Shown here: one piece after another, positions 42,115 to 53,264 of the stretch
How the letters are laid out: the number at the start of each line of letters is the position of its first letter
Position numbering within the stretch: position 1 is the stretch's first letter
Assembly: GCA_050084515.1 (NCBI GenBank)
Contig: CM114272.1
Location: 35,836,001 to 35,900,000, forward strand
Source of the DNA: Blasia pusilla
Taxonomy: Eukaryota > Marchantiophyta > Marchantiopsida > Blasiales
Direction of reading: 5' to 3'
DNA length: 64,000 nucleotides
The notes under the pieces: generated by a model
What the model saw: the letters and a program-made list of their open reading frames with translations, nothing else
Databases searched by the model: none
Told to the model about the DNA's origin: nothing
Translations under genes and position numbers: made by a program

Positions 42115-45100
42115 TGTATATGAAAACCAGATCACGTAAAGAGGTTAAATTAGGCTGAAGAAGGCCAAAGGAAAATCATTATAAATTAAGATTATAGCAA
42201 AATGTCCCATAGCCCTTATCCACACACACACACGCACGATTTTAGGGCATGGGCTATGGCGGTGTCCTCCTAACCCCAAAACTTGTTCATCCACGCATAC
42301 CCGAATGGGAGTTTTGTGGAAATGAATAGAAAGGCCTAATAAGGGGAATATAAATAAATAGAAATAAATAGAAAACCTGGAAAAAAAAAAGACTCAGAAA
42401 AGTGAGGGGAGAGAGTGTACATAAATGGTGTGGCGCCATCTTTATTGAGGCACCGGAATGAAAACGACGATCCCGGGGCGGTACAAGTGAGCGGGAGCGA
42501 CGCGAACGAAGGGGCCAGCCGATCACTGACAGGAATAGAAAGGACGATAGCGCGAGGTAGTACGGACAAAGGAAAGGGATATTGGAGACGTATCGAATGC
42601 GTGGATCCCTCTGATGATTCTGTGGGGAAGAACTGTGACAAATGGAGCGCTTCATGGAATACTGGTCAGCAAAAGGTTCCTCGTATTTCTCTTTCTATCT
42701 GCTCGAAAAGTCCTCAGAATTGAACTGAACGAGATCGCTCGCTGCATGTTTGCCTCTGATCCCTTTGACTTCGTTCTGCGCGCAATTTCTTCCAGATTTT
42801 AGGGTTAGAGAAAAAGTGAAATCCTCTTATTTGGGAGAGAGAATCGGAATTCTTATTATCTCACGTACATAAGTTTGGAAGGATTCACAATATCTTGGTC
42901 CTTACTAAACGCTCGGCAGATTTCGATTATCCTTTGCATGCAATGAAATCTGGACGCGACTATCACTGCCGAGCCCGAGCAATGTCTGGAAACCACGACC
43001 AAGTCTCCAGTGGACAGACGGTATTCTTGCTATGAGGTTCATATATAACACTGATCACAAACCGGCCCGTATGGATACGATAAGAGTCAGTACTACGACA
43101 GCGTGTCTGTTTGAGTCCTGTTTTTAAGTATCCCTGGAGAATACTTCTGGATTCCGATCTATGTCTGCTGGTTGTAATCGTACAGGTTAGACTAAGACGC
43201 ACTCACTTTCTGATGCCGTCGATAGATTGCCCGGAAGCCACCGCTGGCAATGGCAATCCACGAGTCGTACAAGACACGGAGGAGGGAGAGCCCGGTAGTC
43301 TCAGAGCGTACAACGATCGTCAATTTTCTCTGCAAACGACCAATGTGAGAATACAGAATGAAATGTGACTGGAGCTAGGGAATCTTATAGCGCATCCGAA
43401 ACACTCGTGTATACAGTAATACAGAATGAAAGGAGGAAGCTTAGAGTGTGGGAAATTTTACATCCTGGAGGGCGTTCTAGCGTCCTCTCCATCACTTTCA
43501 TCACTCACTGAAAGTAGACAGGAAGTAGGCAAAATTCTGTGACTGGCAAGTGCATCCTTGGCATTAATATCTGTTTGCTTTTACAGCATTCGTCGCATGT
43601 TTTTGATGATACATTTAGTCTGTAAGAATCCCCAAGCCCGACGAATCCTACTCCCAAGGAAGCGCCCAATCGAGTCCCGTCTGAGTGTATTTGTGCAGCA
43701 GAATCCACCTGTTTCTGGGCCGGACAATCAGTAAAAGGCTCAATCCAGCTTCATTAGCGAGTAAAGAGATGATTATTATTCCCGACTTCCAAGTTTCCAC
43801 TTAAAAAAACCGTGATCAGTATTCCTATTCGAATACCTCGGTCATGAGCTCTTTGTCCTTTCGTTCGAATTCAGCTCCGGATTACCCCAGGGCGTCCCTA
43901 TGGTAACCATCACTAGCATCATGAGAGAGAATCGTAGTAAATAACACCAGGCAAGAATTTGTGACGAGCGGCTTATTACGAGTCGAGACTTGAAATAGTT
44001 GAACCTGATGCTCTGGCTGCTCACAGTTACCTCTCCCAAGAGGTAACAATAACTTTTTTCATGCTTTGAAGTCTCCCACGAGAGTGTGGAGGAAACAGTG
44101 CGAACTACGAACACTTTTTTCCCAATCAAAGGTAGACTGATGCGTGTGTGCATGTGATGTACGGGTTTTGAAGCACGGAACTATGAAAGGCAATAATAAT
44201 ACATGCAGCATATATTGGGAGAGTTGAGCGAGTTGTTTCAAAGGAATTGACTATTAATTAGCCGCCATGCTGCCATGAGCTATAGCAATAGAGCCTCCTG
44301 GCTTCCAAGAAGAAAACCATCCTCTGATGCCGAAGGTAACGAAATGTTTTGATGTCAGAGGGCACAAACCCTGAGGGAATAAACTATCGTGATGAGAAGG
44401 TAAAATTTGCGTGTGCACGGCATTACGTAGCTGCTCTCCGGTGGTCGTGGGAAAATTAACTTAGAAAATGTTCCACATCCCAATTGGTTGGTGGACAGCT
44501 CCGTGTCGGTTCCTGTTGGTCTGGGGCTCGTATCCACAAAACTGGAGTCACTAATGCGTTGAAACATGTCACAGACAAGAAGACAAGGGAACATTCACCC
44601 CATCTCACGCCTATAATCCATGTCACGCTTTCAATCGATATCAGCGCTGACGACAAGGGACTGGAGGATGACACCTTCGATTGGAGCCTTCTGCAAGCCC
44701 ATGATTCAGACAGTGCTACTGCCACGTCAGTTACATCCTCGCACGATTTCTCTGTGCAGTATGCAATTGCCGCCGGTCTAAACATCTGTAGCTACTTGCT
44801 CCACGATGCGTCTGGCCTGTTCTATTTGCCGTTTAGGGATGGGTTAATTACCGCGGCTTCGGCATCTCTTCCATTCATTCGCTACCGCAATGTGTCACAT
44901 CCACCTCAGTTCGGGAGTACAACATATTTTCGGGAGAAAATATTTTGTTCTTTACAGTTGAAATTAAATTTCTTTCTAAATTTCTTCTTAATTGTAAGTT
45001 TTGATTCTTTAAAATACTTATATAATATACTTAATTTTGGATTAAAAAATTACGATTGGAATATATTCAACAAGTCCATATTTTCATAATAGTTTTTTTT

Positions 45101-46179
45101 CAACTTAGTTCAAGTTTAAAACAAAATTTAATTCCACTAGTAAAACCTCTTTCTCTTGGAATGTAGACTTCGTATAGGAGAGTCGGGAGAAAATTTAAAA
45201 GAGAAAATCCGCACATGGCACGAATTGGGACCCAGAAGCCGGTTCAGGTTCTTACTGACATGATAAGTAAGCCCTGGGTGTTTATTTAACATGCTACTTC
45301 TCAACCTCGAGCATTTCTATATTTTGTTCTATTTCACTGTGCTTATACTTGTCCCATTTTATTCACTTGTTCTTTGCCGGTTTAAACTGTATAATAATAT
45401 TTTGCCCGTGGAGATGGATTATTCCGGATGAATACAACCTACTTGTGGCCATTATGATAGAATTGTCATATGAATCGTAATTACGTTCAACAGTAATAAG
45501 ATCGGAATTTGCTTCAATTCAAGATTTAAGATTATTAATTTAAAAGTAATATTTTCATTTTTCATTTTTTCTTAATTTAAATTAGGAATAAAATTTAATT
45601 TCTAAAAATTATTCCAATTTAATAAATTAGGAATTATATTAATATTATTTTTTAAAATTAAGAATAAAATTTTTACTTTTTCCTTTTCACATGATAGTCG
45701 AGAAACATGTGTTTTTTTTCCGGTCGTTTTTTGCTGTATAAACTTTCGTTTTTCCAAGGTGAATTATGTTTAGGTAATATTCCTTAGATTTTTGGGATAT
45801 TTTCGACGCTCTACTTAGAGTTGGAAAGAAGCAAAATAGATATTGTAATATTATCGAAATATCTTACAACTAATTTAACAAATCAGGCACACATCTTCCT
45901 TCAATTGAAGAGAATTTGAATTATTACAATTGCGTGCAATTGGAGTATTTGATTATTTTTAAGATTTCAATTTTTTGGACAAGCGAATTGACATATACAC
46001 GTTGGCCATTTGCGTACAAAATTCACCCTGAGGTTTATTCCATTTTAAATTCCTATAGTGGCTGGATACGCTTGCCTGAAGTTGTTCAGCTAAACATGCG
46101 ATTTTCTTCGGTGACCTGGAGACTTACATAACTAGAAGTAACCAATGACGTATTTCTCGGGACCAAACCGGGATATTGT
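42115..46179. other. Gene-like, GC-richer region (42.3-44.9 kb) then AT-rich DNA; no gene recognised
   Basis: The stretch 42290-44940 has higher GC and more CpG than its surroundings. It includes open frames such as 44484-45089 (plus, 201 codons) and 42415-42723 (plus), but none matches a known family and the opposite strand is open in the same places. A TAGGGTTAG telo-box-like word lies at 42800-42808. The stretch may hold the 5' end of a gene or a decayed gene. From about 44940 to 46140 the DNA is AT-rich. The 3' UTR of the ribosome recycling factor gene is expected just below 46180. Confidence 0.35.
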
Positions 46180-49100
46180 CTACGCCATAATTTCTTTTTC
46201 CTTCCGTTTACACAAGTCATCTATAGATTTGACGTATTTTTTAGTCATTTCCTCCACCTGCACATTCCCAGATCCATTTTCTTAGCGATCCCTCGATTCA
46301 GCTTAGCCTCTCGTTCCAGTCCCAACCCAATAATCTGAAAATGTCCTAATGATGCTCCAAAATAGACACAAAAGTTTACTTACATCTTTCTCCACGCGTT
46401 TAAGTTCATCTTTAGACAATCCGGACGACTTCAAGCTGTCAAGCGCCTGTACACGGTACAAAATACTCTCAGTTAAGCTGTCGTCGATGGAAATGAGAGT
46501 AATTCAAGATTCAAGAAGGGCTTGCTAAAAACTTACGTCTTTCCGGGCCCTGCGAATACTCAATTTCGCGACCTCCCCAGATTTATTCGCAAGCTTGCAC
46601 ATTGTCTACATCACAACATGGTGTTAGTTGAGGTGGTAAATCAGTTACTTTCGGAACCAGACCAGCAGTGGAAGGAATCGTTCCATTGCAAAATTGATGT
46701 ACTGGAGAGTTTCCCACCTCACAGTGCTCCTTCGTGAGTCTGTCCTCAAGCAAGGTCGAGTGTGTTTCCCATGCGCCATTCAGCCAATCACAAGGATGTC
46801 AGAGGCCCCTGATCACAAGGCAACTAAATCGTGATCAACACCAGAGTAGTCCTGTCCCCAACTACGGAAAGTTACTCACAGCGCAAGAGTCTGCTGATAA
46901 GGCCAGAAAAACTAAGGGCCACTCAGTGCGTGAATATCACCAGGTACTCTCTTGCGTACAATCAGCAATAATTAAAAGATACTGCAAACATCTAAAAAAA
47001 GACCTAGTATTCTCAAGTATTTACGCCCCAGTTGCAATACCACGTCCTGTGGTAGAAGGTTACAGATATGCACATCGGTGAGGCCCAGGTGCATTCTACT
47101 GAAACTCACTCAATGAGGCGAATGTATCAGCAAATCATGGCCTCGACAGTTATGGACAAACAATGAGGATGGAAGGTTTGCCTGGACAGTGGCGAGAGGA
47201 CGACGTGCGATTTTCAACCAAGCCCCACGGATTGGGATGTGAAATCAGACGACTCATGGACCCAAATGGTAGGAGCATGAGAGGTGAGTCTAACATCTAT
47301 GTTTGGTCTTGGCGACTTTCAGCGCTAACTGTACCATTACATACGGCGCAGCAGTGACTCTAGTCAGATCGCCGTAGAGAGCAATAAGCCAACAATGTCA
47401 TTGTAAGACTAAAATTGGGTATGACATCCAGATTTGATGTCTCTCCAGGTAAGGATGTGCGGTGGGACGACTCACGGACTCAGAAAATGGAGTCTATGAG
47501 AGGTTAGTCCCCCCATGAGTCAGTCTCGGCGACTTTCAGCGCTTCCAGTGCCATTGAATACGGCAAAGTAGTGACTCTAGTCAGATCGCCTTCCGATGCC
47601 ATAATCTCTTCCAGTCGACATCTATCACATCAGTCGTTCACTACTACTCCAGCCCTACACCTTCCTAAAGACAGAGACTTCTGTTTCTGAGTGGCTAGTG
47701 TAAATGCCAAAAGTACACGCTAGTGAATTCTACGGTTTACGGGCGAACGATCCACAAGACCAACTGGAAATCGTGAACCTTACCTTGGAAGGGGAACAAC
47801 CAGTGTTTGCCCATCAATTTGGGGATTGAGGCCCAGTGGTGACGATAGGATGGACTTCTCCACTTCCTTGATCATCTGGAAGCAACTGTGTTTAGGTCAG
47901 CAGCCTGATCTCCTAGGATGCAAAGAAATGAATTCCGAGAAGCGGCATGATCTAGAAAGGTGGCAAAAAGTCCATAATTGCGATCAATTACAGTGATGAC
48001 TAATCCACTCACCGAGGGATCATATGGTAGTACATTGAGGGTTTGAAGTCCAGAAACCGTTACTGCAGCGATGTGACTCAAAGGGGTGCGTACTCCGTGG
48101 GCTTCCACAGTGATGTGATCCAACATGCCTGCACACACGTAAGTCATCTACAACATGAAACCCTCTTAGCGAATGTCATTGGCAGCTATTACTGAACCTT
48201 CACATCAACATAGTCATTTAGCTGTTACCGTAACTCTTATCTCGGACGTGTACCTGAAGAGGCTCTGCCAGTTCGGAGCTTGGCGTGTTCCCTTGAAAGG
48301 ACATCAAGAGCACTCTCCATCATTCGGCTCGCACACTCTTTGGAAGAGGAGGCGACATCCTCCACCTCCTCAGTAACTTCACCTAAGAACATGGAAACCC
48401 CATAAGCGGTTAGACAACCATTAGATTAGGCTTGAAGCTCCAATGCGTACCGGCCAATCTCAGGCCCACTACAACATCAGACCCCCCGGAATCAGAACAG
48501 TGCCTCGTAGGAGGGATGTTCCTCCAGGTGTGCAGCTCATCATACTTCTCACTGTGCAATGCTAGCACAGAGAAACCTGGCAGAACTGCTTGCATTGGGC
48601 GATTCAGTCTTGGAAGCGTGTATGCGGGTTCCAAGGTACCCAAGTCCTCGGTGATAAAGACCCTGCAAGTTGCCAAGTCTTGGGTAGTGCGCAGTAAAAT
48701 CTGCAGACTTCACAGCCTTCAGGCACTTCCATAACAGTGACGTTTCCAATAAATATTCTAATACCGGCTGCTTCAAAGACATCAGATTATGGGTGGTGAT
48801 CGTATCCGAATGGTCAACATGGCTTGCAAGGCCAATCTGACGAACGAGACCTTACAAGTGTCGTCATCGTCTAATGCAGCCGTGCCCATTGAATTACCTA
48901 ATAAACCATGTCCACTAAAAATTTCCATCTGACATTTGACTATAAGCATACCATCTGAGACACAGCAACCCGTAACCACTTATTTGACAGCTAATCTCAG
49001 GAGGAGTTTCTAGCTAGAACCATACGACATGCGATCAGAATGGAGATATCCTTCTAGGGTTATATTCTTACACAACATACCTAATCGAGCTGACCGCACT

Positions 49101-49970
49101 GAGTAAAAACAGGCAGTGTATGGTAGCTCGATTGAATGTCAATGCCGCCATTAACTAAGTGCAGTCGCCGAGGACATCAGTAATAAGAGTTATCAACAGG
49201 GCATCAATAGCCACTCAGCCGAACGAGACCTTATTTGACTCCTCACGGTCCTCACGCAACCCTATGCAAGCCCTACCCGTCATCTCGGTGATGAGCAGTG
49301 CATGTAGCCAAGAAGGACACCACTAGGACATCAGATTATGGGTGGTGATCTTTTCAGTATGGTCAGCATGGGCAGCTAGTGCCCTATATGCCGAACGAGA
49401 CCTATCACAATGTCTTCATAGTCCAATGGAAGAATCCTCATCGACAGCAAAACGAGTCATTTCGTGTAACCAGGCTGTTCAGAAACAAAGCAACATTGGT
49501 GGCTCATCTTCCACATTGTCTAATCTCCTCAGACTACTACACCAGTGGCCTCCCAGAACAACATAACGCAAAGGCCATCCGCACAAGAGAGAGCCCTTCC
49601 TACAAGAAGGGTGTGAAAACGTACTACTCTTCGCCTTCCTCGTCTTGGCGGCAAAGCCCCTTTGCTGCCACTCCTGTGCTCCTGGAAGGCGCAGGATACC
49701 AAAGCTGGACGAACCATTCTTCAATCCACACAGACATAGAGACTCACAACATTCAGCAAGCCCGAACCTCTCCGCTCTCTTCTTTTCCTTCCACGCTACA
49801 TCGTCTGAACTCCTCTCGCACTCGGGTTTGTTTCTTGGAACAGATCCGAGCGCGAGAGACCCTGCACCTTGAAGATCGGAGCTCGACGCTGGGACAAGGA
49901 GTGGGAAAGACGCATAAAAGCGAGCACTACGCGAGCAGCTAGACCGCCGAAGGAGAGCAAAGTAAGCCAT
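46180..49970 (-). CDS. Organellar (mitochondrial-type) ribosome recycling factor, eight exons
   Basis: Ribosome recycling factor works with EF-G to split post-termination ribosomes; this one is likely imported into mitochondria. The exons on the minus strand are 49970-49625, 48382-48254, 48128-48013, 47875-47784, 46739-46718, 46605-46537, 46446-46384 and 46257-46180 (TAG stop). All introns are GT-AG and the phases agree, giving 304 residues. Residues 1 to about 105 are Arg/Ser-rich and end in QRGFAAKTRKAK, like a mitochondrial presequence. The core follows the family order: KLRTGRASSGMLDHITVE, VLPYDPS, SSPLGLNPQIDG, PLPRLTKEH, AKLSIRRARKDALD, and a Lys/Glu-rich helical C-terminus. It looks more like the mitochondrial than the plastid form of plants. 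The donor of the 22-nt exon 5 (GAG|GTGGGA) is the weakest splice site. Introns 1 and 4 are over 1 kb and contain diverged internal repeats. I leave the symbol blank because nomenclature varies. Confidence 0.92.
47235..47590. repeat. Diverged duplicated segment in intron 4
   Basis: A block running from GGATGTG to CAGTGACTCTAGTCAGATCGCC occurs at about 47235-47373 and again at about 47453-47590 (period about 218 bp). The best conserved words are GCGACTTTCAGCGC and GTGACTCTAGTCAGATCGCC. Confidence 0.8.
48778..49440. repeat. Three diverged copies of a segment in intron 1
   Basis: GACATCAGATTATGGGTGG at 48778 recurs at 49327. Both copies continue to GAACGAGACC about 65 bases later. A third, more diverged copy starts near 49173 (GACATCAGTAATAAG) and also reaches CCGAACGAGACCTT at 49218. 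Confidence 0.8.
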
Positions 49971-50018
49971 GATACATGTCCGAAGCTCGACGCCCTCGCG
50001 GAAGTGTTAGGAGTGAAG

Positions 50019-50217
50019 AACCCTAACGAGCTTTCTACTGATTTCTTTCGCCTCGAATTAGGGTTTCTCATCTTTCGTTCGGCCCTTAGCGGCCCCCTAG
50101 AGACGTGTTAGGCATCCTGCGGTTGTTACGTCCTCATCGTCGGTAGAGAAACCCTGAAAAGGTATATACCGTTTTGAACTCGATTCAAACAAATTAGGTT
50201 AAAGTATAATATGGGCT
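50019..50217 (-). promoter_or_regulatory. Probable promoter/5' UTR of the ribosome recycling factor gene with telo-box and site-II-like motifs
   Basis: AAACCCTAA, read on the minus strand, lies at 50058-50066 and is an exact telo-box. A second related word (AACCCTAAC on the plus strand) lies at 50019-50027, and TGGGCT (site II type, TGGGCY) at 50212-50217. Both motif classes are known from plant promoters of genes for translation and organelle biogenesis, which suits the gene that starts at 49970. The transcription start is not known, so some of these may lie in the 5' UTR. Confidence 0.55.
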
Positions 50218-50270
50218 TGCAAACGTCTAGTGTGATTTCGTTGAGGGTTGTTCTAGATTGGGATGGTTTA

Positions 50271-50622
50271 GGGCCTTATCCCATGGCCCTGTTTGTTGGG
50301 GTCCCGTGTGACCCCAAGAAACGGCCCTCCGACTGAAATCGTCGGCTAGCCGGCTGCTCTCATCCGGTTTTAGGTTGAATACTCGGCTTGAAACTGCCCC
50401 CCACAGTCACTCTACCGAATGGTCCCGTCACTCTCTCTCCCCAGGGAACAATCGCGGGTCGCAGTTCTTACGCTCAAAAATTTTGTGCGCAAGGAATGTG
50501 ACGACCTCGTCAAGTTTATGCAACTCCGACTACAAACATACAACTTTGGGGTCTGTAGGATGAAGTTGATCTAGCCTAACTGCTAGCATCGGTGAGAGAC
50601 GTTGGCCCATGGGATAAGGCCC
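50271..50622. mobile_element. PIF/Harbinger (Tourist)-type MITE upstream of the ribosome recycling factor gene
   Basis: The 352-bp element has terminal inverted repeats GGGCCTTATCCCATGGCCC (50271-50289) and, read inward, GGGCCTTATCCCATGGGCC (50604-50622), matching at 18 of 19 positions. It is flanked by TTA on both sides (50268-50270 and 50623-50625), the 3-bp target duplication typical of Harbinger elements. It has no transposase. It ends about 300 bp upstream of the start codon at 49970. Confidence 0.85.
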
Positions 50623-50625
50623 TTA

Positions 50626-51033
50626 GGGTCGCATATACGATGGTGAAGTAGGTGGTTGTGAATTCGTGGTGGAACGGTTGCAATCACCTTTGATGTTATG
50701 GGCAACACAATTTGAGTTCGAGATAGTGAGTTTGAATGCTTAGGTTGAGAGCGTATATTATGGCATAGAAATCACTAATGAGATGTCCATGCGATGCTTG
50801 GTTTGAACCTTTTTATTTCTCCAAGAATCTATAATATTGCAAGAGAATGTCTCTTCATTTTGAGATCAACTCTCCTCTTGATACTTGTCCTTCCGGCCAA
50901 TAGGATCACTCGTTGTCTAATCCAATAGTATTACTCGAATTCAATTCTACACTTTGGATGGGTAATTCAAAATTATACATGAGTTTTAATTTGTGCATCG
51001 CACGGGCAACAATCGATCGCTTTATAGACCACA
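50626..51033. other. Spacer between MITE and Helitron end
   Basis: No gene. GTGCATCGCACGGGC at 50993-51007 (plus strand) resembles a Helitron 3' hairpin, and a plus-strand CTAG|T follows at 51034-51038. The distance to CTAG (about 27 bp) is long for a real end, so this is only a hint of a second Helitron placed tail to tail. Confidence 0.35.
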
Positions 51034-52095
51034 CTAGTATTTTGCCCAAGCAATACACGGATGACATAGTTTTCTCTTCCGTCTTAATTTAATTACCCTT
51101 AAATGACATATGTCAACAATAGAATGGCCTTAAAAGGACAAGTGTCAACATTGGAAGAGGGTTTCTCTAACCCCATCCTCTTTTGATTATATAGATTACA
51201 CGTGTAATCACCTTTTTGGTTTGGTGGTGCATGACTTCGTAACATAATGTGGATGGAACTTCTTTGGCCTACTCTAGGTATTGCTACGTATAATTGGCCT
51301 TGAGGAAAAAAACAAGGGTAGGCAAGTAAATGCCAACATTTTCCAATGTTTGATCTTGAAACTTGTTAATAATTATAGCAAATACAAGATGAATAGGGAA
51401 TTGAAATTAATGTAGATCATAAGGTAAATCGTAGTCAAATGCAATTAATGGGGAACATTGATTGAACATTACATCCCAAATATTTTCCCTTCTTATAATT
51501 TTTACATCTATCGAATGGCACATAAATCCATGAATCACCAATTGAGTATCATTGGTTTGTCCCTTCGAGAAGTTCATGTTGCACAAAAGCATAATCCGTG
51601 CATTAATTTTCTACACAAACGACGTGGCATTAGGCTAGATGGCAAGCATGTATTCAATAATTTTGTCCAATATTTATGACTCATTCCCTCGTTTGGAATA
51701 GAACCGAAAATGAGGTAAATATGCTCATGTGGATAACATGAAAAATATGGAAGGAAATGCTTTCTACATTTGCACTTGCCAATTTTAAGAATTCCAAAAA
51801 GAAGAATAGATTATGTCAAGGGACTTAAGTATTGCCTCTCTAGGGATTTGCAACATAACTTCATCATTTATACTATCAATGTCTTTTTGTCTTAGTGACA
51901 AAAGAGTCATATCTCTCGAAAAGTTGATGTCAATAAATTGGGGAGGATCTTTTCCATAAATGATATCAATAAGACCGTTGATCTTCTTACTAGTAGTATC
52001 AATTTCATATGGTAATTACATAAATTCACCTCCCATGGCTAGGTAAAAAGGTACATGATCGTCTCCCACCTCCTAAAACCAATTAACAAATGCTT
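51034..52095 (-). pseudogene. Helitron remnant: C-terminal part of Pif1-like helicase and 3' end
   Basis: Minus-strand translation, across several frameshifts and stops, gives the C-terminal Helitron helicase order. First comes FYLAMGGEFM then LPYEIDTTSKKINGLIDIIY, then LRQKDIDSINDEVMLQIP (about 52065-51810). It continues with FSKGQTNDTQLVIHGFM and finally FPIHLVFAIIINKFQDQTLE with GIYLP (about 51600-51310), the motif V/VI region of Pif1-type helicases. The Rep endonuclease and the N-terminal helicase motifs are not seen. The minus strand then runs to GGGCAAAATACTAG followed by T at 51034, a plausible CTRR 3' end. The 5' end was not found. Confidence 0.75.
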
Positions 52096-52096
52096 G

Positions 52097-52152
52097 TTGT
52101 TAAGCACGTTTTTTGCAAACAAGTTACCTGGGGCGGGTAACTTGCTTAACAA
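52097..52152. repeat. Nested inverted repeats (cruciform-prone)
   Basis: CAAGTTACC (52120-52128) pairs with GGTAACTTG (52136-52144) around a 7-nt loop. Outside it TTGTTAAGC (52097-52105) pairs with GCTTAACAA (52144-52152). Together they form a two-tier stem with an internal bulge. Confidence 0.75.
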
Positions 52153-52551
52153 ATCACCCGGCTGTGAAAGTCCCCAACAGGAAAGTTGTCAGAAACAACG
52201 TTCTTGACACAACAGACCTATCCTCAACCTCATCCGCCACCACGGGACAAAGTTACAATCAAGACAATCCGTTGCCTCCTATGCCCTATCCACGATAGAT
52301 CTCGGCCTATCGGCACTTCAAGTGTGACAGTTGTCGTGCGCATACACATCCCTACACAACATACATCACTGGTTACATCCACACCACACAAGACCAATCT
52401 TCCCCACACACGGGTAGATCCACACATGTACAAAAATAAACTCATACATATACATGAAGATCACACAAGCGCCCTCCTAGGTGGCAGTTGGATCCTCCTA
52501 ACTCCAGATTGAAAATATCACATCGCCCTGACATGACCTACTACCCTATAC
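52153..52551. other. Spacer or 3' part of the gypsy remnant
   Basis: No recognisable domain; probably what is left of the region between the gypsy pol gene and its 3' LTR. No LTR boundary was found. Confidence 0.3.
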
Positions 52552-52689
52552 ACATCTCAGACACATCCATCATCCCGTAGGAACTACATCAAGAAAGGGA
52601 GGAGTCATATATGCCATATGCCATCCTCGAGAACAACCATCACATACCAACATGGTGGCTGCACCCCTTGCAGATCCGCACAACATACA
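52552..52689 (-). pseudogene. PHD finger fused to the gypsy integrase
   Basis: In frame with the integrase tail there is C-M-L-C, then MLVCDGC, RGWHMAY, and after one in-frame TGA, W-M-C-L-R-C. This is the C4HC3 order of a PHD finger with the conserved Trp two residues before the last CxxC pair. One zinc ligand is changed (Tyr in place of Cys in HMAY). PHD fingers bind histone H3 tails, so the likely ancestral role was to steer integration or read chromatin. This copy is broken. Confidence 0.8.
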
Positions 52690-53264
52690 CCTCAAGCCTG
52701 CAGGTACCACTGCCAAACTCGGATCTACTATCTCGTCCACGTTCGGAAGATGATGTGGCGCTCAATTGCGCACATGATCCTTCCAAACCATACAATCCCG
52801 TCCCTTCAACATGAGGACTTGGGTCAGTAATACCTCGCACACACGTAGGAACGTGCGCCCTATAGTGACATCTAGCATCATGGGTACCGCCTCCTGTAAA
52901 TACACATAATCTTTAGGATAAAAGCTCCTAATCTTTGGACGATAACCTCCTCCACGAATGGTTGCATATCTCAATGTATCTCTTTGTTGAGCAATAGCTA
53001 ATTTCTCAAAGGCCATAGACATAACTCTACAAAAAAACTCCATTCTTTGAGAACACGGTTGTACCCAAACATCTGGATGATCAAGATCTAACACCTCCGC
53101 CATGTCACGTCGAATAGCTGTAGGTAAATCTGGCTCTCTTCCAAAGAGAAAAAAGTACAATGAAAATGACGCCAAAGATGCATGCCAACTAAAGCAATAA
53201 CCTATAACCAACCATGGAAATTGTAGGTCCCACTCCCTCAATTGTCCCCGTTGCAAGCCATACT

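Noticed and set aside
44456-45089. Overlapping open frames on both strands (201 and 109 codons)
   Set aside because: No family match, and neither frame shows convincing splice context; kept only as part of a gene-like region.
49479-49624. Continuation of the ribosome recycling factor exon 1 frame
   Set aside because: A GTACGT donor at 49624 gives the right phase for exon 2; the rest has no similarity to the family.
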